A stretch of DNA of 64,000 nucleotides. Source: Strongylocentrotus purpuratus. Lineage: Eukaryota > Echinodermata > Echinoidea > Camarodonta > Strongylocentrotidae. The translations under genes were made by a program, and so were the position numbers. This document shows positions 11,198 through 23,809 of this stretch, piece after piece; the first letter of the stretch is position 1, and the number at the start of each line of letters is the position of its first letter. Below the pieces are notes generated by a model. The model made no database searches. It was not told where the DNA came from and saw only the letters and a program-made list of their open reading frames with translations. The DNA lies in NCBI RefSeq assembly GCF_000002235.5, contig NW_022145609.1:25495493-25559492 (forward strand), read 5' to 3'.

Positions 11198-11560
11198 TTA
11201 CCGAGAGTCCTTTTCAGGACTCCTCAATCCTCCCTCTCTCTCACATGGTGCACCCGCAAGCCTACTGTATAAGATCGAAGTTGGATCGAATATAATGATT
11301 CGACCGAATATGACATATTTTATGCACGTGATGTAATATACGAGTTGTTTTGATCTTAGGTTGACTTTAAAAAAAAAAACAGCTTTAGAAATTCGCTGTA
11401 GCCAACATGAGTTCTTGGACCACTGAGAACAGTTGATGAATCTCACCATTTTTTCTGTATAATTTTCAACTTCTTTTGATCTGACCTGTTTATGTTACTA
11501 TACAATGCAGGATTAACATAGTCAAATAAACATTGAATAAGAGCAAAACAAAGTACACGT

Positions 11561-12582
11561 CTTGCTTTTAAATCCGTACAACTTTGATGTCTGTACAAAA
11601 AAAATAGTCAATGCACAATTAATAACAAATAAAAGAGTCAACAAAAAGCCTCAGAGCTGTAATCAGGGTAATATTATATTGGCTCTTAATTCTAGGAAAA
11701 GTGATGGTGCACTATTATACTTTAGAAAAGGCACTTTATACAACTTCTGTGAAGAGTGAGTAGGCCTACTAGTACTTTCCGCCTTGCATGTTGGTGGTAT
11801 AGTAACAGTTATCAGGTTCCGTTTATTAAACGTTCTTGCTCTCTTTTGAAATTTAATCGACAAATTTAATTATCAAAAGTATGCGCACTCTTTAATAGGC
11901 CAAATAAAAAAAAAATAACGAGTTTCTTGTCAGGACTTTATCAAAAACGGAGGGAGGAGGCAGGGCATTATTCTATTTATCGTTTCCAAGATGGCGAATT
12001 TAAGGTATATTTATTCACAGATATCGTGCTATAAATAGTTTTTTAGTATACTGATGCAATGTATGACAAACCAAATGATTTGTATCATTTTAGTCCATTG
12101 CTATCAAAGCAAGTTTCAAAATTCAGAAACAGTGAAAATGTTCATGTGTTCAGCTTGAATTAGCTATAGAAGCTGTTTATACAAAACGTACACCACAGCC
12201 TTTTTTTCCTTTTTCTTTTTCCCTTTTTCCTGAATAGTAAATAGTAAACAAAAGGAGGCGGCGGCCAAAAAAAGAGGCGGGGGGGGGGGGGGGGGATGAT
12301 CGAGTAACTTGTATTTTGTCAAAAGTTAAAGGTGCATTTAGTGTTATTGAAAATGAATGAAAAGAGGCAATTATCACAAATGAAAAGGGGTAGGCCTACT
12401 TTGGGCATGAGAACATATATTTGAGGAGCAATTACGCATGCACTTAATTGCCCATCGCGGAAGCGGTGATTTGGGGTGGGGACAAATTTTTCAAAGGGCG
12501 GGGGTCGTAAGGCCAGAAAGTGCACTTAAAAAAATAAGAACACCTAAGATACTTTTTTTTAAAAAGTACATGTAAACGGTTT
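11561..12582. other. Intergenic stretch without recognised gene
   Basis: AT-rich DNA with a poly(G) run at about 12281-12295. The short open frames on both strands lack codon bias or family motifs. Nothing recognised. Confidence 0.55.
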
Positions 12583-12824
12583 CAGGGGCGGATCTAGAGA
12601 ATTTAACCCCCCCCCCCACCCTGGGCTGGCCAAAAGAAAAATGACAGGGGCAAAATATATTTTTTTGTAGTGCTTTCTACCCCCCCCCCCCCCACCCCAA
12701 AATATTGGTCGGCACTTTTTTCAAATTTCGGGGCCCCCCTCCCCGTCTTGCCCTCTTGGAAAATCCTGGATCCGCCACTGGGTCAACCCCCCCCCCCCTT
12801 TGCAAAAAGCTAGATCCGCCCCTG
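12583..12824. mobile_element. Nested MITE with CAGGGGCGGATC termini
   Basis: The left end CAGGGGCGGATCTAG and the right end CTAGATCCGCCCCTG (ending 12824) are a perfect 15-bp terminal inverted repeat. A third terminus, CTGGATCCGCCACTG ending at 12780, lies inside, so a second copy or end has been inserted or duplicated. The interior is mainly poly(C) runs. The termini match the element at 38407-38920, which has an 8-bp target duplication; see there for the superfamily argument. Confidence 0.65.
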
Positions 12825-12929
12825 GGTTCACTACCGAAATCCTGCTGAAAAGCAGCGGAGAAGGGGTTTCTGCTACCCCCCCCCCCCCCTCCCACCCCCT
12901 CCCAATTTGTATGTTTGGATCTGCACTGC

Positions 12930-13016
12930 AAGAACAATCCTCGCGGAAAATAGACTTCGCGATCAGTCGTTTTGCATGACTACTTGAAAAACTAGCGAAC
13001 AACAAGCCACAACAAG
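12930..13016 (+). promoter_or_regulatory. Candidate non-coding first exon of PAIP1
   Basis: A short stretch with several CG dinucleotides (CCTCGCGGAAAATAG, TTCGCGATCAGTCG) ends in a good donor, ACAACAAG then GTGAGA, at 13016. It precedes the first coding exon found for PAIP1 at 14260 and could be its leader exon. There is no transcript evidence and the left edge is arbitrary. Confidence 0.3.
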
Positions 13017-14259
13017 GTGAGAATTTCACAATGATTTGTTATGTTTAGATATTATAATGATAAGTAGAGCTTGTATTAAATACTAGGCAAAATACTAAAT
13101 ATCACTTTTGTATAAATGTAGACGTAATCTGTGCCCTTTTGTTTTTCGATTATATGAATATTTATTTGCAAGCTGTTCACAAACACTGACAACTTTGTCC
13201 CACTTATTGTCTTGTGTGTATGGCTGTGTGCAGTCTTGAGACTTTCCTGTTTACTCGTGTTGTTCATTGACTTTGTTCTTTTTTTATGTTTCCTTGATAT
13301 TTTGAGGTGTTGGTTCAATTATTTTTGAATGAGTGTTGTCTCTTCCTGTTTTATTTTGAACTATTAATATTTTAGCTGATGAAAAAGGAATGAAAAATAT
13401 TGATAAAATATATTAAAACAGAAAAAATATAAAATTACATGAATCATCATGAGACATGACAATGAGCAAAACAAAAACAAAAACATAAACATAACACAAA
13501 AATATAAACATAACAAAAAAATAATTAAAAAACATGACCACGAAGATGCACACACACCCCCATACACACTTACAAAGCATCATCACATACTAGTTCCAGT
13601 TTCCCAGTACTCATGCAGTAGACTATTTTTTGTGTGGATTATTTTGATCACGGGAATTATCAGTAAACTTTTGCATCATTTTGAATCATTTAACTACACA
13701 CATGCGATTCTGAATCTTACATGAATTCAGACTGACCAGGGATTGCTGATGTCCTAAGTCTTCTGAATTAAGAACTTGCCCAAACTATTAAATTGGAATG
13801 TTCCCACCACACTGCCCACACATTTAAGTGTAAGCAGTCGAGAATTAATTACCATGCGGACAGAGCATGGCTGCATGGTTTTAAATTTAACTCTTTGTTA
13901 TGTATAATCTCTCCCAAACTGCCAATGTTTCTCACTAACACCAAAACAAAAGATTGATGAATAGACTGTAGGCCTAAAACAGTAGAATCACCCTTGTTTG
14001 CAGCACACTCTCCACAATAAAACAAGCTAATCAGTCAATCCACAGCTTTACTACTTGAGGGTTGAATGAATGTTGACTTTTCTTTTAATCGTTAATTAGC
14101 TGTTGAAGAAAACAAATGTCTATTCATGACATATTCAAGAACCGAAAGAATTGAAAGAAAACTAGATCTGTTATTTCTTTTCAAAACAGATTTGTACCTA
14201 TACTCAAGCAGTGGGGCCTAAATTTATCTTTCTTGGGTTTGAAGTCAAGTGGTGTACAG
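13017..14259. other. Probable first intron of PAIP1, nothing else recognised
   Basis: AT-rich sequence without coding character or a clear repeat. Stretches of AACATAACA-type simple sequence occur at about 13460-13530. Confidence 0.45.
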
Positions 14260-14260
14260 C

Positions 14261-17200
14261 ATGATGACCTTGTCGGCCACAGCTGTGGAGTTCACCCCAG
14301 GGAAATACTGGAGTGGATTACCGGTACAAGAAGAAAAGGTGAGTATTTCTACCCTTTTTTTTATAGATAATAAAGATAGATAATTATATCTAAAGAATAC
14401 AGTTATTCATCTCATGAGGAAAAGAAAAAGAGAATATAATGCAGACCAGATCTCGCAAAATCATAACAATAGTAAGCAAATGTGGAGATGTTTGAGAAAC
14501 CTTGTGCCTAAGTCATTACCTATATCTCCCAATAGCATAAATGTTGATGGTGCTAATGTGTCAGACAATGCAAATATTGCTGAAGCTTTTAATGACTTTT
14601 TCATTTCTAATGCTACTAAGATTACAAAGGACCTGCGAAGGAATAAGTCTCAACTGAGAGTAGACGAGGACAATAATATTGGTCCAACTCATTCGCAATT
14701 TAATTTGAATTTGATTACTGAGGATTTTGTATTGAAACAGATTGATAATCTGAGTATAGATAAAGCAACTGGTGAAGATCACATCAGCTGTAAACTTTTA
14801 AAGATGACGAAGAATGTTATCGCAGAGTCTCTTTGTGATATCATTAACAAATCCCTGTCTACAGGAGTTGTTCCACGTGAATGGAAAAAGGCTCGGGTAG
14901 TACCAATATTCAAATCTGGAGATATTTCTTCTTTGAATAATTACCGTCCCATTTCGATATTACCTATCGTGAGTAAAATTATAGAAAGGGCCGTCCACCA
15001 ACAACTCAGTGAATTCTTGGACGTGAATAAATTATTACACCCTAATCAGTCTGGTTTTAGACCTAAACATTCAACAGCTACTGCCCTTGCAAAACTTGTA
15101 AATCAATGGTCGTTGAATATTGATAACAAAGAAATTTCTGGAGTTGCCTTCATAGATCTTCGTAAGGCTTTTGATACTGTTGACCATGAGCTACTTCTAC
15201 ATAAACTAGCTTGTATAGGTTGTAGTAATAGGACTATTTATTGGTTCCAATCATATTTAGGGGATCGACAACAAGTGACCCAATTCAAAGGAGCCAAGTC
15301 GCATCCATCAACCATCAAATTAGGTGTGCCACAAGGTTCAATTCTTGGTCCCCTTTTATTTTCAATATATGTTAATAGTCTACCTGAATGTACTCCTGAA
15401 GGTATCATAGATATGTATGCTGACGATACGACACTTACCGTCAGTGCAAATGATGCAACTGTTGTGGAAGAAAAATTAACTGTTGCGTTAAACAGAGTCA
15501 TGGCATGGATTAAGGAAAATCGTCTTGTTCTTAACACTGAAAAAACTTGTGTCATGTTAATAGGCTCTCCTGCTAATCTCAAGAAAATTGAATCTTTCAC
15601 CATTTCATTAAACGGCAATTTGATCAAAAGAGTTCAATTCACCAAATGCCTAGGACTTTTGATAGATGAAGAATTGAAATGGTCTAAACAAATCGAAAAC
15701 GTAAGTAAACTTACCCAGAAAAACATTAGCATGATAAAGAGAGCAAAGAGTTTTTTGCCTCAAAAATCCTTAAAGTTACTTTATAACAGTCTAGTGTTGC
15801 CACGATTAGATTACTGCTCTGTTGTATGGTCGAACCGATTTCATTCTCATACAACTAAGCTGCAAAAAATTCAAAAGAGGGCCGCAAGAATAATATTGAA
15901 CAAGACATATGACACACCGTCGGCTGATTTGTTCACAAGTCTTAAATGGATGACACTAGACAAGCGGTTTGAGTTAAGTCGCGTTATGATGATATATAAA
16001 TGCGTTCATAACTTAGCACCCTCTTACCTTCAGGTAGGCTTAATCAATCCTAATGATGTACATGCGCATCATACAAGGCAAATAGACAGTGGATGTTTAC
16101 GTGTGCCTAGATTTCACACTGATTGTTATAAGTGTAGCCCAATTGTTTCTTCCATATTTGAATGGAATAAGCTAGATAATTCGTTGAGAACGGCTTCCTC
16201 TGTCAATTCATTTAAGAGATTGTTTAAACAAAGTTGTAATTTGTGAATGGCTCAGCCGTACATACACTACGTGCATGTTCTGTAATATTTACATGTCTTA
16301 TTCACATAATTGCGACTTAATTAATATTTTCCTATTGACATTACTGCTTACTAGGTTAATGATATATGTTAATTTTGCAAACGAGTATTATTTTTGTAAC
16401 TGTTCTGTATAAATGTTATAAACGATGTAAATATGTTCATTCAGGGCCCCATGGAAGACCACTACTTGCTGGTGAATGGGCTACCCTGTCAAAAGATCAG
16501 AAATAAATAAATAAATAAATAAAATAATAATAATAATAATCTTTTAAAGTCCACTCCAAATTTTGTTAAACCGAAAATGGAAATTCTTTTTGCCCAATTG
16601 ATCGTGAGCCCGGCAGCTACTGAGCAGTGCCAGATCGACATTGCTCTATCCCCTATTGTTGAACGACAAACAAGGTAGCAGCAACTCCTGTCTTTTAACG
16701 ACTTTTGGTATGACGCGGTAGATGGCAGCAATACAATCTTTAATTAAAGTAAGTTGCAGATGAAGATGGAGATGGTTGTCAGTTTCTATGCATCAAAGTT
16801 CATAATACGCTGACACCAGACCAGACTATTATTAATGCTATTATCATTATTATTATTTTTATTATGATGATTATTATTATTATTATTATTATAAGTATTA
16901 TTATTTTGTCAGACATTACCTTCTTGGCTTCTCTATTCACTGATATCTTCTTTCATCCCTAAAGAAAGTAGATTTATTCTTTCATTTTATACTGTTTTTT
17001 TGTAGATCCCTGCCTTTAAAAGCATGTTTTTCCTTCAAATTAGAAATTCTTACATTTTTATTAATTCTGAAAATGAATATGGATTAGGTTCAAATTGCTA
17101 TCACAAGGATCATATTGAGGTCATATGACAGGGTTTTAGGTTGTCAATGCATCTGGCAACCTTTAATTTTATATCAAATGAAAGGAAGTTATTGCCCCAA

Positions 17201-20200
17201 ACAATCTTGCTCTGTATGTTAGTTGTTCAATGTCACTATACTCCATTTAAATTATCAGCTCCAAATATTACTGATATAAAGAGATATTACTAGTTTATAT
17301 AAATACCCAATGAACATACATGTAATGGAAGATAGTGATGTGTAGATGAGTCGACGTACCAATATTTGCTCATAAAACCCAACTCTAACTTAAATTTCAC
17401 ATGCAGGGTACAAGGTTATCCTCTTTTTCCCCCTTCTTCAGACTTCTTAAGCATTAGCCTGTAGAATGCCAGGTAACTGTTTTTGAGGTTGATTTATACA
17501 TGATAGCTGTACATAAATTATATATTTTCATTTCTATTGAAACCCTTTAATGATAGAGTAATGATGATTATTATTTGATTGTACTTGTATCATTACCTAA
17601 TCATTATTAGTTTGTGTCGTTTTAGTTTACTTTATTTTAGTTGAGAAAGTAATATTTTTGTGATAGTAATATGAACAGCGCCATGAGCGTCAGAGCCTGG
17701 CGGATACCGGCGCTATATAAATATCCATGTTATTATTATTATCACACAGACGAAAAGGTCAGAAGTTATATGAAAACATATTTTGTTAGCTCTTTGTTAA
17801 TCTCACAATTATGAACCCAGTGCACTATTTCCACTCCTTCTGTATTCTGTTCTGTACAGCCCATAGTGACATGCAATCATGCCCTATGTGTTATGCCCTA
17901 TACAAAAATGTTTAAATATTATAATCGTTATTGTTATTATTATTATTGTCAATTTTCAGGAGTCTGACTACATGTTTGAATTGAAAGACATTCTCTATCA
18001 GCTGAGTATCAACCCTGGCTTGTTTCAAGAATGCATGAACTCACTGACGGACATCCTTTCCGTGGCCATCAGAGAAGATTGGCAGCTGGATGAAGTGGCA
18101 GATGTCATCTTTGAGCAGGTATTTTCCAGCCATAGGCAAATTAATTTCTTTTCCACAAAATAAACAATAATATTAATAATAGATCACAATTATAATGCGC
18201 CTATACTTTGTTTCTAGGCGCAGTATATATTATTACCCCAGTCATTGGATTCAGGCATAACTGCACACAATGTATGCACATTCTCCACTCCCTGGGTAGC
18301 ATTCTGTCCATCATGATGCTTGGTTAGTTGGTTGGTTTGTTTGTTTTACCTGACTGCTATTTAAAGAAATCATGTGTTTGCTTGTAAGTAGGCAACCAGG
18401 GGACATACAGCTTTAAGTCCTCTCCAAGGCACTTGGTAATGTGGATAAATGCCTTACCAAAGGGCACTAGCGCATAGAATTTGTTTTGAACCAAGGACCG
18501 ACCTCCCGTTTACATCCTGCCTTACTCAATGTTCATGTATGTGCTGTATGTACAAAACCTGTGTTTTTTAAATGATTTAAATCATGATGTATATAAATTC
18601 ATTGACTTTCATTGCATTGGCAGAGAAAATCAAAGTCAAATTTATTTATTTTCCATAAATAATTGAACATTTTCAAATTATTTATTTCCACCACCAAGAC
18701 ACATGACATAAGTGACCACCTGTGTAGAAAAACCACCTGTCTGTACTCTGTAAAGACCACATTTTTTTGTGTACATGAATTTCTTGTCTCCTTTGATTTT
18801 AGTCAGTCATGGTACCAAAACTTTACGTACACAGAAGCCCTGATTATCTCTGTAGAATTTCTCTTCTGTTTTCTGTCTCTTTTTTTTTTTCTTCTCTGTT
18901 TTCTTCTTTCTCTTCTTCACTCTTCTTCTCTTCTCTTTTCACATATTATTTACATGAATTTCTTGTCTCCTTTTGAATTTAGTCGACCATGGAGCCAAAC
19001 TTCACATACACGGGAGCCCGGATGGTCGATCATCTCTATAGAAACTTACCCAATCCACCAGGCAGAAGACACATGCGAACCCTCATTAATCAAAGGTCAG
19101 TACTCGTTCACTTCCTTTTGTGGGAGTGTCGTGGTCGAGTGGTTTAAGGCGCTTGACTGGAGATGCGAAGGTCGAGGGTTCGAATCCCGACAAGGCACTA
19201 ATTTCCTTTGGCAAGATATTAACCTGCACTTGCTACTCTCCACCCATGTGTTCAATGGGTACCCGGTAGGATGCGAAAGTCCATGTGGTTGGTCGAGCAA
19301 GTTGTGCGCTTGAAAAATGGCGACTGGCTGGAATGCTCCCCAGGGAGTGGAAAATGTGCACGCCTTGTGTGTGGGTAAGCCTGAATCCGATGACCGGGGT
19401 AATAATATATTTGTAAAGCGCTTACGCACATCGTTGGATTGATGTATTGAGCGCTATATAAAAAACAAAATATTATTATTATTATTATTATTTGTGCCTA
19501 GTCCAGACGTGACACTATTGTTTTGTAGTTTGTAGAGGTGGCGTGGTGGTCTATTGGATACGTCACTGGACTGTAAATCACATGGTCTGCGGGTCAAGTC
19601 CCGCTGCTGCACTGACGTCCTCTAACAAGATGTTAATCTATGTTTGCCACTCTCCACCCAGGTGTAATAAATGGGTACCCGGTAGGAAGATATTCCTTGA
19701 AGCTTGAGCACCTTATGGTAGATTTTTGCTAAAGCCAGTGTAATAATTACGATTGCAGGGTCCACAGGGATAATAGTACTAATACCGATGAGGCTACCCT
19801 GGATAAACAAGACATAGATTTATTATTAATATTACACTACAAATCACATCAGAAACTTTCCATTGAATTTCTTAAATTGTAGATGATCGGGAGGAAGATA
19901 CTAGAAATACTAAAGCTGTTTTGATTTTTTTCATCCTTGAATGCAATATTTTAACAAATGAGAAGTAGAAAATGATTTAGAGGTAAAAAAAAAAGTTTAG
20001 ATGTAGAACAAAATTTATATGATGTTTGAAATTATTTTGTTTATTTGTTCTGATTTGATTAGAGCTAAGAATGTTGTTGTCAGGAGGAAAGAGATGGCGT
20101 TAGATCCTGCACAGCAGAAGAGGCTACATGGAGTTACTATGTTCATGGCTGAACTCTTCATGAATATGGAGGTAAGATTGGTTTGGTTTGGCATTGGATC

Positions 20201-23200
20201 CTCAGGATGCAAAAAAACAACCACATCTTGCTGCAAACATAAACCATTCATGGGTGAATTTCTTCAAGCATACCTTAATTTTTTATAGACCAGTTTTGGA
20301 AACGCACCCCTCTCAAAAAATGAAATGGAAGCTCCTATTACCAATCATGTGAAAGAATATGTTTTGACTGATACGTGATGATATAAATTTTGCCGGGAAA
20401 CCGCATACTAATTGATATATTCGGTAAATTATTATATCTCTCCGGACTGGATAGATATAGCATAGTCCCATATACATCTTTCTGTGTACAGTGCTTGTTA
20501 CTTTACCAAGACTGGGCCAAATTTCTTATCATTTTGATGATTCCAGAACCTTGCAGTACACACCAATACTTATATGCTAGATGATCAACCTTTTCTGATT
20601 TCTTCTTTTTTAATGCATCTCAGCTCATTTAATTTTTTCCCCCCTTCTCTGTATGATTACAAACATATTTATCAATATAAAATTAGACATCACGCAAAGA
20701 ATTACATGAGAAGTATTTTATCAAGGCCTATCCCTACCACCCGTCTATAAAGACTACATTTGTTGTCTTCCTTTAGTCAGTAATTTACATTGCAACATGT
20801 ATTCAAGGAACCTGTATATAAGGACCACCTGCCCCATAAAGAACACTTTTCTTTACTCCCTTGGGTGGTCTTTATATACAGGTTCACTGTATTTCATATC
20901 CAACTGAGCAATATAACAAATCACTACTGGTAGAGAACATATTTGACCATCTTCAAAAGCTTTGTGGCACACATAAGGATTAATACAATTAATTGATGTA
21001 AAATTTGCTTGCAATTGCTAGATTGTCAATATTTTTTCTTCTTCTTCCAGATTGTAGGAGGAGATGGCACTGTTCAAAAGATCAAGGTTTACCGAGCAGC
21101 ACTTCAAGAGCTTTTCGAGTCACTCACAGACTACCCCTCAGAAGCCAACCTCAAATGTCTGGGTAACATATTCAAGGTACGATGGTCTTACAAGTCTTGA
21201 CAATGCTTTGCTTGCAACGCTCTTCTGGATTTTTCCTTTCTTGTCATGACCGCTCTTCGCTTTTCTTCATTTTCCTTTCTTGACTTACATTTTTCTTCTC
21301 TTGTCTTTTCATGTCCTTTGTTTTCTCTTTCTTCTCTTCTTATTTCTTTGCTTGTCTTCTCTCTCATTCTTCCCTTCTTATTTTCTTGCTTCTGTTCTCC
21401 CTTTTTCTTCTCTTCTACCCTTTCTTTCTTTTCTTTTTATTCTTTGCTTCTCTTCTCTTTCCTTGAATTGTCTCTCTTCTCTTTTTCTGTCTTTCTACTG
21501 TTCTATACTTTTTCTTTTCATTTTCTTCTCTTTTCATTTTACTCTTCTCTGCTCTACTCTTCTTCTATTTCTTCTCTTCTCTTCTCTACTCTTTTCCCCC
21601 ATTTTTCTTCTCAGATTATGTTATTCTCTCCTACTCCTCTCTTTTTCTTCTCTTTTTATGTCTGGTTGTTGTTGTATACAGTGTATTTTAGGTGGTCACT
21701 GACACCACTATAGCTTCTAATTCACCTTAATACATTTATTATATTCATTTAAAAAGTTAAGTGTTTTACATGTACATACTGACATATCAGTGAAATCACA
21801 CTACAATACACAACACTGCACTACACTTCCTGATGTTGATAATGTAATAAAACTGCAAGATATGTTACATTTTGACATTGCAGTTGGCTGGGAAGACAAT
21901 AGAGGATTACGATCGAGAAATGAGCAACAGTGCGTCCTCTGAGCTCATCAACAAGATCTTCAACGATGGAAGAAATTACATTGTCAATGGCAAAGTTGAC
22001 AGGTAAGGCCTCCATTCCAAATCCTCATCCTTGCTGTTTTTCATTACAAAGTAGCTAAAAAATACTCCTGTTCTTGTTTTACAAATCATGCAATGTTTTC
22101 GTGGGGTGGGAATGAGGCCTAGAAAAAAGGATGTGGTATTAAACAAAAAAATAGGTGCAAGCACCCTTTTTTTCCCCCTTATTTTCTCTGAATGCTTAAA
22201 ACTGATTTTTGTTTTTATTCATTTAACTTTTTTTTCTTCTGAAAAAACGGTTAAATTTTTTTTATAAAAAGTCGACCATAGATTTTAAGATTTTGGGTCA
22301 GTCCCCCCAATATAGTAATTTGAGTTCTCTCACTTTTTATTTTTCCCTGTATTGAAAACATTACCGTAACAATGTAAAAAGAGAAAAAATGCTTCTGGCA
22401 TGCTGTTACATTTCAAATATAAATATAAAATGCCTTTTACGATATAAGTTTAAAGAATTTAGTAAAAGATTGAAATATCAAGCTTAAGGTTAAATTTATA
22501 ATTTTAAACATTAACATTGCCAAGGTCTGATGTTGTCCGCAAAACAAACCTTGTTTATTCTGTAACTCCTTTCTTTGAAGACGTTGTGATTTTCCATGGA
22601 ATTATTAGCAACGATTGGAATGAAGAAAAGAGAAGCTGTAATCCCCATTCAGAACATTACAGTTTTGGGGCAAAATTCATTGAAAATCCTCAGCAAAATT
22701 ACAAAAGATCCAACGGTTGTCCTTTCTTGCACAGATCTATTAGAGATCAATGGCTGCAGCTGATTGAATTCCGAGCTTCAGACTGGGGCAGGAGGCAAGT
22801 CAAAGGTCATAGGCCAAAGTACGAAGAGCCGGGTCCAGCAGGGGCAGCGGGGGCAGCTGCAATGAACGGTGCTGCAGGAGGAGATGTGTTTACAGTGAGT
22901 GACCCAACATTTGCTCCGATGGGGGTGTTTCACAAAGACTTATATCGACTTTAAGCTAGACTTAACTATGGCAGGCCATTCATGCCACTGGTTGCTCTCA
23001 CCATTGGTCTCTCAATTATGATCTGTAGATAGCAATCTGAAGCAAGTTTTCCTTCAATAATGAACTATTGAAAAATGTTAATTCTGTAGATTTGTGACCA
23101 TGATTTGTACGTCCCTTGAGAGACCAATGCCAGTAAATGGTGAGAGAAAACAGTGGCATGAACGGCCTGCCATAGTTAAGTCCATTTTAAAGTCGATCTT

Positions 23201-23759
23201 AGTCTTTGTGAAACACCCTCCTGGTGACGTTTTTTCAGAGCTTTACTCCGTCAGAGACTGAGGCTTTCGTTTGCAATCTTGTTTTAGGTCATGTGAAGGG
23301 GTATGGTTGGTTTCAGGCAAAGGTATCAATTATAGTGTTAGCTTCATCGCTTAAGTTAGAAATTCATTGTTCGTTATGGCAACATTGCCCTGAAGATAAT
23401 TGTTCAGAGCTTTGTTTTATCAAAGAACCAGGCCTTGGTGTTGCTATTATGGTTTCAGGGAAGGGTGAGGTTTTATGGTAAAGTATAGCATTGGCTCCAA
23501 ATTATACCTGGGGCCCGTTTCACAAAGCCTTTTTTCAATGACAAATGACAAAAATCAGTGACAAATCTGCTTATATCCAATCAGAAGCAAGGATTTCAGT
23601 AGCTTATAACAAAGACTGTCATTTATCACTGATGACAAGTTTTGTGAAACGCCCCCTGTATGAGATATGGTCTCTGCCAAGTAATTACCGTCTTACAATC
23701 ATGTTACAATGATTACAATCATACCTTGCTCCCCTCCCCCTGCTCCCTTCCCCTCTGTC

Positions 23760-23809
<50 letters not shown>

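Larger units (their letters stand above)
10930..11265. repeat. Inverted repeat carrying six histone-type stem-loops and two histone downstream elements
   Basis: Two arms of about 100 bp (10930-11030 and 11167-11265) are near-perfect inverted copies, running from GTGCACC-type outer ends through a GAGAGAGAGAGGGAGGATT tract. They enclose a 136-bp spacer. Each arm holds two perfect 16-bp hairpins (AGTCCTTTTCAGGACT or its complement: 10973-10988, 11015-11030, 11167-11182, 11206-11221), and the spacer holds two more (11039-11055, 11079-11094). Stem length (6 bp), loop (TTTC or TCTT) and flanks fit the metazoan histone mRNA stem-loop pattern except that the outermost G-C pair is A-T. An exact CAAGAAAGA lies in each arm. 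No histone coding sequence is present in or beside the repeat. Confidence 0.85.
10328..11560 (-). mobile_element. 5'-truncated LINE, same family as 44488-46740, split by an inverted repeat
   Basis: The left end (from 10328) is the LINE 3' end: a GATTGATTGATT tail, then a 3' UTR that matches the copy at 44488 over several hundred bases (for example AACCCACGAAAGCTCGAGAG). Read on the minus strand it gives the C-terminal block of the reverse-transcriptase ORF (GIKHWNSLSNDIKEIENFAH). On the far side of the inverted repeat at 10930-11265 the minus strand resumes with RT-tail-like coding (ALIQCLFDYVNPALYSNI, then RFINCSQWSK in a shifted frame). The copy is thus 5'-truncated, has frame breaks, and appears to have been invaded by the inverted repeat. 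The upstream limit near 11560 is approximate. Confidence 0.75.

Noticed and set aside
10930-11265. Histone gene or pseudogene
   Set aside because: Neither strand of the spacer or the flanks encodes any histone C-terminus; only the 3' end signals are recognisable.
12677-13029. Glycine-rich minus-strand frames
   Set aside because: Produced by poly(C) runs inside a nested MITE.
19126-19200. Possible tRNA gene
   Set aside because: The A and B boxes are good, but the sequence runs straight into a SINE body shared with 19535 and lacks a clean cloverleaf and T-run terminator.
21246-21713. Two long open frames rich in Ser, Leu and Phe
   Set aside because: A CT-rich intron tract of PAIP1; open by composition only.
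22517-22954. 145-codon plus-strand frame as a separate gene
   Set aside because: Its second half is the PAIP1 exon 22735-22894; the first half is intron.
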